Shown here in pieces: positions 56,109 to 64,000 of a DNA stretch of 64,000 nucleotides (within the stretch, counting starts at the first letter, position 1; each line of letters starts with the position of its first letter). Source of the stretch: Blasia pusilla (Eukaryota > Marchantiophyta > Marchantiopsida > Blasiales); NCBI GenBank assembly GCA_050084515.1, contig CM114275.1:11036001-11100000 (forward strand). The letters run 5' to 3'. The notes below the pieces were generated by a model. That model did not search any database, was not told the origin of the DNA, and saw nothing but the letters and a program-made list of their open reading frames with translations. Made by a program: the position numbers and the translations under genes.

Positions 56109-59100
56109 TGTCGTGTGCCTACTCTCCTCGAACGTCAATTTCAGTGTTGCGGAAGCATACGTTCAGTAGGACATGCTCTCATCGCCAACCTGCATCCAAA
56201 CGCACTCACGTTAGTATGGCTTTGGGTCAAGCGGCCTTCCAACCCACCGAGTCCTTGACTCGGCACCTCATCAAGCTCACCCTTCCCTCATTCAAGGTTG
56301 TATGGGGACAAATTCCGTGTCCGTGGATATGTCCATGTCCGTGGACTTATGTCTGTCCTATGGAAGGACTTATCCGTATGGGCCCCACCTTTCCCTTCTT
56401 TCTCATTCCCCTTACTTGCCTTCGTGTTCCATACTCCCCCATTTCTTCCTTTCTCCACCTCCACTCCCTCCTCCCTCATTGCTCCTCTCATCCTTGCCTT
56501 GCCTTCCATCATGGACTAAAAGTATGGGTCCCATCTCTTGGAACCTATGTCAATGGACATGTCCATACTTGTCTGTTCATGTCCGTCCTAAGGAAGGACT
56601 TGTCCATTTTTGTGCAACCATGCCCTCATTCCTAGATTCCCAACACCTGCAAGTCTTTCGACACTTGGGACTGACTTTATGGTTAGTCCAAGCACCTAAA
56701 ACAGCGTGTGCGCCTAGCGGTCCCAACTTTCCAACGGACCTTGCATGAGTCCCCAACCAAGATTCGACAATATAAGTCGCGAGTTGGAATCCAATAGGGA
56801 CCTCCAAAATCCACTCTATTGGACTTGGTTTGGGTTTCGAGTCCCAACGCCAAAGTCCCGATCCGTTCCGTGCCCTTGAGTCGCCCCCTGTAATATACAA
56901 CTCAAGGAGAAAGGTGTTCTTTTAATCGCAAAGTATTAAGTTCGTTCCCAAGAGATTATTGTTTCTTGAGTAAAGAGAGGTTTTATAAGAAATATCAAGA
57001 ATTACTCCTTCTTCACTAAGCACTTAACTAACTGCAATGACTAAGTCTTTATTAGTACAAAAGAACAAAATGACTTTCTTCTTTCTTGGAAAAGACTCTT
57101 CTCAAGTGTAGAGAAAGACTCTTGCAAATCTTGGATAACGAAGTTCCAACGAAGACCTCAAAGAGACCTCAAGAAGGTTGCGGCTCACCCTACTTTTAGA
57201 GCTGAATTTGTCACGGCAGGTTACTCACTGTCTAACAACTTTCCTACGCTCTTCCTGATTATCCGCGGGAATTCTGAAATCAAGGACTCAAATCTCATCC
57301 CTACGCAACCCAATAAGATTTTCATTCAACTCCGCACATCAAAAAGAATGAGAGAAGACACTTCAACTATATCAAAGAGTGGAAAGAACTAGAAGGTATT
57401 GCAAGCTTCCGAGGGTACAAGACTCTTCGGCTTGGATCATCCCCCAAAGACCTCTTCACAGAATCCACCAAAATTACTCAAAACTCAAGACACAAGGGAA
57501 TGAGCATGTTCTCTTCTGCTCTATTCTTTAAATAGTCTCTTACAATTCATGGCTCTTTCTATTCTCATCTAGAATTCTAACTGGAGGGTTGGAGGATCTG
57601 AACCCATCGGTTCAAATCCTCCAACCCTTCACTTCCCTTAAATTGGTTGGTGTCTCTTCTTCTTCCAACGGAACCATGGCGTTTGTCCATTTCTACCTTC
57701 TGAAACCACTGCAACGGTTCATTATTTATAGTCTTCACAATCTTCACAGTCCTATCTTCGCAATCTTATCTTTGAAAAGACTCTTATCCTTCTGCCGACG
57801 CGAAGAGTTCTCCTCGTGACTTTCTTTCAATCCTCTTTCTTCAAAACATTATTTCTCTTTCTATTCCTATTCTTCATACAACTTTTTGCTTTGTGAAGAC
57901 TCTTTGATTTCCTCTTCTTCTTTCTCCTGCTCCTTGGATTTCTTAGTCTTCGCGCTCTTTGGTCTTCGGTCTTAGTTCTTTGTTTACAATCTTCGCACGA
58001 AGTATCCCTTGGATCTTGTAGTAGAGAGAAGAAGTCCTTTATAGGTCTTCGTTTAACAATCTTTATCATCTTTCCACACCGCGGTCTTCGCCGAGAAGTA
58101 CCCGTTCCTCTCCTACTTCTTCCCTGTCCCTTCTACTTTCCTACTTTTACAAAAATTCTCACTCCTCCAAGATAATTCTCTGATCTTCCAATCTCTTTGT
58201 CTTCTCAATGGAGTTTCACTGAGTAGCCTTATCAAGTACTCTTCCAACTATTTCTCTTCCTCTATTCATATTTAAAATCTTCTACAAAATCTTCAATCTT
58301 CCTTCATAAAGACTTTTACCTATTTCTGTACAAAAAATATCCCAACTTCAATATGTTCAAAAGAGTGGGTTATCATACCCTATGGCGCCCAAAGTGGGGT
58401 TCGAGTCCCAAGCACCCTTGGAGACCTTTCCCCTTACTAGTACCTCTGGGAATTTTCGGGGTCCCCCTACCTTTGGGAAGGAGCACCCGTGCCCCTCTTT
58501 TTGGCCCCCAACCCAACTCCCCATACAGTCGCTTTGGCCCATATCTCAAATTTTGCTTGAGCCTTTTCCAAGATCTTTAGTGCGTTGGAAATAACTTTGT
58601 ATAAGATTTCCATTGCTACCTTATTTGTCCCAAATGCATTTGGGATTAAAAGTTATGGTCAAAAAGTATAGTCGAAAACTCCAAACGCTACCAGCGTCCC
58701 AAGTCCGGTTCTCACCCCTCGGCCACGTCTTTTTCGAGACTTGACTTTGCTTAAGTCTTGGTTCCGTGTTTGGTCCAGTTTCTTAGTCGCAACCATAAAT
58801 GCATGAAACAATTGAAATGCTCGCCTCACTTGCATCTTGCACTTGTGTTACTCTAACTCCAAAGCGCAAACCATCCCAGCGTAAGCTCGCTAGAGTTTGG
58901 ATGTTCCGCTTGGCGCAAGTTTGGTTATGAGGGTCACAACACTAGCGGTTGTAGTTGTCCAATGGACATTGTGTAAGTCCCAAAAAATGACCCAACTAAA
59001 TGATTTTCGGGTTGGAATCCATTAGTGGCCTCCGAAATCTACTCTATTGGATTTGCTTCAAGTTTCGAATCCCAACATCAAACTCCCAATTTATTTTGTG

Positions 59101-59690
59101 CCCTTGGGTCGCCCCCACGTGCATCCCAAAGTGGGATTTGAGTCCCAAGCACTCTTGGAGACCTTCCCCCTTACTAGTACTTCTAGAGTTCTCCACCCTC
59201 CCCCTGTCTTTGGGGAAGAGACGTTCATGCCACTCTTCTTGGCCCTCAACCCAACTCCCCATATAGTCATGTTTTGGCAGTTTCTCAACCTTTGCTTATG
59301 CGTTTTATAAGATCTTTGGTGTGTTGGAACTGACTTTGTATAAGCTTTCCAATGCATAAGCTTTCCAACCCCACTTTACTTGTCCCAAACACATCTTGGA
59401 ACTAAATTTTATGGTCCAAAATACAATCAAAACCCCAGATGCTAGTCAAGTTCTAAATCCAGTCCTCACCTCTTTGGCAACCACTCCTCCTAGAATTGAC
59501 TCCTCTCAAGTCTTGGTTCAGGTTTCCTAGTTGCAACCATAAATGCATGAAATGATCAACCTTTTTCACGTTTCATCTCTTGTGTCACTTGCATCTCTTC
59601 CAAGAGACCTCTCCAAGGTGCAAACCATCCTAGCGTGAGCCTGTTATAGTTCTGATGCTCTGCTTGGTGCTCGTTTAGTTATGAGGGTTG
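56109..59690 (-). repeat. 5' LTR region of the second gypsy family with tandem units and an insertion
   Basis: Non-coding. The LTR starts at 56,109 (inner edge) but its outer edge is unclear. Two roughly 745-bp units are tandem: unit 1 is 56,720-56,886 plus 58,376-58,945, and unit 2 is 58,946-59,690 (shared words include ggttggaatcca, tctattgga, cccaaagtggg, cccttactagtac and ggttatgagggt). Unit 1 is split by about 1.49 kb (56,887-58,375) that begins tgtaatatac and ends ggttatcata. This may be a separate insertion, possibly a solo LTR. No protein domain was found in the frames here. Confidence 0.55.
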
Positions 59691-61246
59691 CAACAATTTG
59701 TGTCCCTCAATGGGCATGAAATGTATGATGTGGCATCCACTATCTGCACAAAGTAGACGCTTGGAAGAGTTTTTTACTTGAGTGTTACGATTAGTACCAA
59801 TCGAGTACCACGTGTGTTCAACCCATTGGTTGAGTTCTTTTGAGAGTTGATAAGGAACTACCAAGGGGTAAGGACTGACAAGATGAAGTTGATTCATAAG
59901 TTTCAGCAAAGAGCGGAGGAGAGCCTACGGGAGGTGTAGGCATATCTTTAATGGTTGATTGCAAGTACTTAGATATGATGGAGGCATAGGCAGTTCACTT
60001 TTAGCGTGCAATGTTGGACCAAAAGTTACTGAAGAGAGTGCGGGATGCAACTCTCTTACATGTTATTTAGCCTACTCTCAAGTATGTATTCTTGTTAGCG
60101 GAGCTTATTGAGCTTACATACATGAGGAGAGCATGTTGACGATAGATATGTCATTTTTGAGGCAAACAACACGAGTGACAGTGTCTCCATTAGTGCCGCA
60201 ATGCATTACTTGAGATACAGTCATGGGACTAAGGGCTATAGGAGGATACCACATAACTAGTATTATCTTATGCTGGGAAACACAGTTGAAGTTTTTCTTG
60301 TAGGACGTGTGGAACATCACATCATCAATGAAATTTTCGACAAGAGAGTGGATTGTAGATGGCACCTCTTGTTGTATATTTCCCAACGAGGGAAAGGTGG
60401 CAAGCATGCTAAACTCCCTCAATATTTTACATTGTCAAAGGCTCTTCAAAACTTGTTGATGATCCCTAGACTCCCTTTGAGGAGTGATGTTGTTGCACAT
60501 GCCAATGCATTGAGAGGAGCAAGTGAGGGCGAGTATGTCTACCATGCCTATGTAACACTCAACTTGGCCCAACACTAGCACCTTACGAGAAGTGACAATG
60601 GCTCTATGCTGAGTTTGACCATTTTTTCCAGAGACTTGGCAACATATGGAGGTCAACCAATTGAGGTGTTTAGTTGGTGGCGACGCTATGTGAGAGCAAT
60701 CATTTTGGTTCTTTTGGTCTGCCACAAGAGATGTGGCCTATGTAATTACTTTGGAGCAGATGCTCAGGATGAGATCTACAAAGAGTTGGCATGCAACAAT
60801 GACTAGAGTGGCAAGTTTGCAAGCTAGAACAACGATAGAGCCGTCTCACCAAGAGTTGTGTTGGAAAATCAAGATAGAGTATTCTAGTTGGGTGGCCCAT
60901 CTAGAGTCATATATCAATTGTAATGTGCTCTTCTTGATTCAGGAGCCCAACCCCTCATGTTTCGGAAGGCACCTTGTGTAGTGATAGGATTGCGGGTTGT
61001 AGTGTGAGATTACTCCATGCACATTCTAGATCCAAACTTCATTGGGAGATACATCCCCAACACAATACATGACTCGCAATGAGATTGTAGTGAGGATTCA
61101 ACCAAACCATCCTATCGGTAGTGAGGTGGTGTGGAAACAAGCAATACTAATGCCGAATGAGTCCTTTAATTTGATGTTTTAGTATAGGCTACTATATCGT
61201 ATTCCCTAGGATTTACACTTGACTTTTGGGAGGAGAAAGCCTATGG
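59691..61246 (+). pseudogene. Degenerate gag-like remnant of another retroelement
   Basis: The plus-strand reading near 59,870-60,130 gives TDKMKLIHKFQQRAEESLRE and, after stops, KLLKRVRDATLLHVIQPTL and KYVFLLAELIEL. The spacing resembles the helical capsid domain of plant gypsy Gag. The rest to 61,246 has many stops, one WW pair near 60,680, and no other nameable motif. It could belong to the element downstream of the 56-59 kb repeats. Confidence is low. Confidence 0.35.
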
Positions 61247-61952
61247 TGTCGTGCGCATACACATTGCTACACAACATACATCGTTATCATAAATGTACAT
61301 ATAAACACACACGATCCCATGTATCGTACGTATACACATCACTACACAACATATATCGCTATCATTGAACACACATACAAACACGCATGATCTCATGCTA
61401 ACTCATGGCATCCAAACAACGAGACAAGAAATACCAAAATATCTCCAATAAAGTAAGATCAAATCTCTCTCATGAGATTATAGTTCTCACATGTGTCTCT
61501 CAATGTCAAACCAAACCCACTCTCCTAATGAGAGGCTTGGGTTAAACACACAAGGCAAGCAAGACCATAACTCCGCCGCCTCATGCCAAGAGGTTCAACA
61601 AAGAGAGAATGAGCTCTCAAGATCTCTCTCTCCTTGAGGTATATCCCTCCCCTCTCCCAAACTCTCTCCATGGTAACCTATGCTCCCAAGTCATCTCCTT
61701 GGCTCTTGACCTGATGTAGGAGGTCAAGGGCCACTTACCAAAAATACAAAGTCGATCATATACTCAAAATGGTACTAACCTAAAATAGTAAGTTCCTCAA
61801 TATGGCTCCAAATGAGCCGAAACGAAGGGGAAACCTACTCTCTCAAATTTCCTGGGGCCTCAGCACGTCATCCTTGATCTATTGAGCCTCTCCTCCACTA
61901 CTCACAAAGGCGCTCTACTAGATCTCACCGATCTATCCTAAGGGACGTGAGA
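61247..61952 (-). repeat. 3' LTR of copy 4
   Basis: Same family as the other LTRs. The outer edge carries a partial tandem duplication (61,247-61,320 and 61,321-61,395 both start with a cgta/cgtgcgcatacacat-like word), making this LTR about 75 bp longer. Confidence 0.8.
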
Positions 61953-62261
61953 GCTGTCGTGGGCATACATATCGCTACACAACATACATCGCTGTTACCA
62001 AACACACACAAACACGCAGGATCCCATGCTAACTCATGGCATCCAAACAACGAGACAAGAAGTACCAAAATATCTCTGAGTCCCTCTAACTCGAGATAGC
62101 CATCTATCCATACCTTCCATGATATACATCTCTCGGACGCTAAGAGCAAAAAGGCCGGGTGCTCATGTGGTCCCATCGTTAACCGCCTTCTTGTCATCCA
62201 TGTCACAGACACAAGTCAGAATATAGAACTACCTACTCTATGTACGTCTGGGAAAAATCTA

Positions 62262-63797
62262 TCATCCCTGAGGAACCCTAGTGAGAGGTGGCGTCAAACA
62301 TGCCATATCCCATCCTCTCGAACACACATCACACACTAGCATAATAGCTGCACCACGGGCGGAACCACACAACATCCACCGCAAGCCTACAAGAACTATT
62401 GCTAAGCTCAAATTAGCTGTATCATCAATGTTTGGAAGATGACATTGCGTACAGTTACGCACATGGTCCTTCCAAACCATACCATCGCGTCCCTCTAATA
62501 AGAGAACACCGGATGGCAAAACCTCATGCACTCTCAAGATGGTGCATCCTGGAGTCACATCCAACTTTGTGGGTGCCGTCTGCTGCAAGTAGACATAGTC
62601 TCCCTAATGAAACCTTCGGATAGTAGGTCGATAACCATCTCCCCGAATAATCGCATACCTCAACGAATCCCAATGTTGCGCAATCGCCAAGTTCTTAAAC
62701 GCCATGGGCATCACTCTCCAAAACAACTCAGCCCTCTTAGAACATGCTCGCATCCATAGATCACGTTCATCAAGGTTCAACACCTCACCAGTATCTCGAC
62801 GTATGGCCGCACGTAAATCTGGCTCACAGCCATAAAGCAACAAGTACGGTGAGAAAGACGTGAAGGATGCCTGCTTGTTGAATCAGTATCCCATAGCCAA
62901 CCACGACAAGTAAAGGTCCCAATCTCCTAGGTGACATCTCTGCAAGCCATACTTGTGTATTCCTCTCTTCACCGTCTACACAACCCCCTCCGCTAGTCCA
63001 TCCGTCTCAAAATGATCTCGCGAAGTAGTGCGGTGGTCGATCAGTGCCTGATCACACAAGGCCTGAAACTCCCCGCGGAACTCTGTACCCTGGTCTGTCA
63101 ACACCTCAACTGGTGCACCGTAATGACTCAACACTCAATCTAGGAAGGCATATGCTACTTCCTCACTCGCTTTGTCAGGCAATGCAACCAACTCTATGCA
63201 CTTTGAGAAGTGCTCGACCATCACCAACACATAACGACTATGGCGCTCCGTGAAAGGCAAAGGTCCTGCAAAATCCAAACTCCATCTATAACATAAACCC
63301 ATGATGGGAAGTGGATGCAATTGTGGAGTTGGAGCATTGAACGATGCTCGGACTCGATCACACACCATACATCTGGCAACAAACAAGTGAACGTCAGCCT
63401 GCATGCCTCGCTACCAATATTGAATCTGGAAAAAGCTATATGTCCGCTTCACTCCTAAATGACCCAAATCCTCATGGGCATGATATACCAAACGTGCTCT
63501 TTGTGAAGGATGAGGCACTACACGCACTCCACCATCCTCCCACACTTGCAACACATGTGTGCCCTCCCACCGGAACCGTCTGGCTTGCTGTAGGATCCGA
63601 TCCCGCTCTCTAGCAACCACTGTGCTTGCAACGCTGCCAATATGCAAGTACTCCAAGACCACTCCATCGTCATGAATGTCTCGGGCACTTTTCGTCTCCT
63701 CAACGGCCTCTGGATCTAAGGACTCTCCATCAGACCTCGCCATCAAAGTCTCAGCAATCTGGATCTCCACAGCCAACAAGCCCAAATAGGCTGACAT
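62262..63797 (-). pseudogene. Integrase and PHD finger, copy 4
   Basis: The zinc-binding region (PHPSQRARLVYHAHEDLGHL), first Asp (SLDFAGPLPFTERHSRYVLV), second Asp in LTDQGTEFRGEF (about 63,080-63,115) and Glu in DGLAEGVV (about 62,990) are all present. The catalytic triad is therefore intact although the frame has stops (for example CGA to TGA near 63,137). The tail PHD is decayed: the first Cys reads Trp (RWMLC) and the His reads Asp (GWDMAC). Together with copy 3 this lets the family domain structure be inferred. Confidence 0.88.
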
Positions 63798-64000
63798 ATG
63801 CCATCATGGCACCAACTCCTCATCACTCTCACCATGCCAACGAGCTCCAATCACATCTCACCGACTCGGACATGGGTTATGGCTCAAACCATCTGCATCT
63901 TGGTTGAGCGTCCCAGGTCTATGCACCACCTAGAAGTCATACTTCTGCAACAAAAGAGCCCACCTCGCAACCTTCCCTGTAAGCTTGTCGGACTCCATCA

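Larger units (their letters stand above)
61247..64000 (-). mobile_element. Gypsy-type PHD retroelement, copy 4 (runs off the window)
   Basis: Minus-strand copy: 3' LTR (61,247-61,952), extra LTR segment (61,955-62,077), PHD (about 62,290-62,400), integrase tail and core (62,400-63,410), linker (63,411-63,797) and the end of RNase H at the window edge. Its 5' part, where a methyltransferase domain would be, lies beyond 64,000. Confidence 0.88.

Noticed and set aside
56290-56610. Recurrent ggacatgtcc-type palindromes as a regulatory array
   Set aside because: A few copies are scattered in LTR-like DNA here and at 6.9 and 49.6 kb. The spacing is irregular, so I do not call a system.

Overview
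This window looks like nuclear DNA of a land plant. The signs are GT-AG introns, two genes of the plant OCTOPUS/DUF740 type, an LTR retrotransposon primed by plant initiator tRNA-Met (TGGTATCAGAGC), and heavy nested transposon load. A seed-free plant (bryophyte, lycophyte or fern) fits the gene style and element types, but I cannot prove the lineage.

Layout. 1-3.9 kb: the last five exons of an unrecognised serine-rich, partly coiled-coil gene. 3.9-18 kb: transposon-rich. It holds a fragment (copy 1) and a long copy (copy 2) of a Ty3/gypsy-type retroelement on the minus strand, plus the left end of a DNA transposon. 18-22.7 kb: gene-free, AT-rich. 22.8-30.1 kb: two convergent OCTOPUS-like genes (434 and 983 aa). 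31.8-34.8 kb: a decayed non-LTR retrotransposon with a C-terminal restriction-like endonuclease. 35.67-47.88 kb: a 12.2-kb Mutator-like transposon (MULE) with a 9-bp target duplication, inserted into a second copy of that non-LTR element. 48.9-64 kb: a solo LTR, copy 3 (plus strand) and copy 4 (minus strand) of the gypsy family, a second gypsy family with gag-protease-RT and primer-binding site, and LTR-like repeats.

Two systems stand out. First, the gypsy family encodes, in order, protease, a DNMT3-like cytosine-5 DNA methyltransferase, reverse transcriptase, RNase H, integrase and a C-terminal PHD finger. It is a retroelement carrying both a DNA-methylation writer and a chromatin reader. 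The methyltransferase is visible only in copy 2; the PHD finger is in all four copies. Second, the MULE carries, besides a transposase with GCM-like and SWIM zinc fingers, a divergently transcribed gene that joins a ParB-like domain to a beta-class N6-adenine/N4-cytosine DNA methyltransferase. The two genes are separated by about ten palindromes spaced about 67 bp apart, and more palindromes lie in the introns. So two unrelated mobile elements in one 64-kb window each carry a DNA methyltransferase of different chemistry.

All transposon reading frames here are decayed, mostly through CAG/CAA/CGA-to-stop and TGG-to-stop transitions, as expected for long-methylated DNA. The activities are therefore inferred from family resemblance; these copies are not themselves functional. 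Domain names rest on motif recognition by eye, and no database search was possible.
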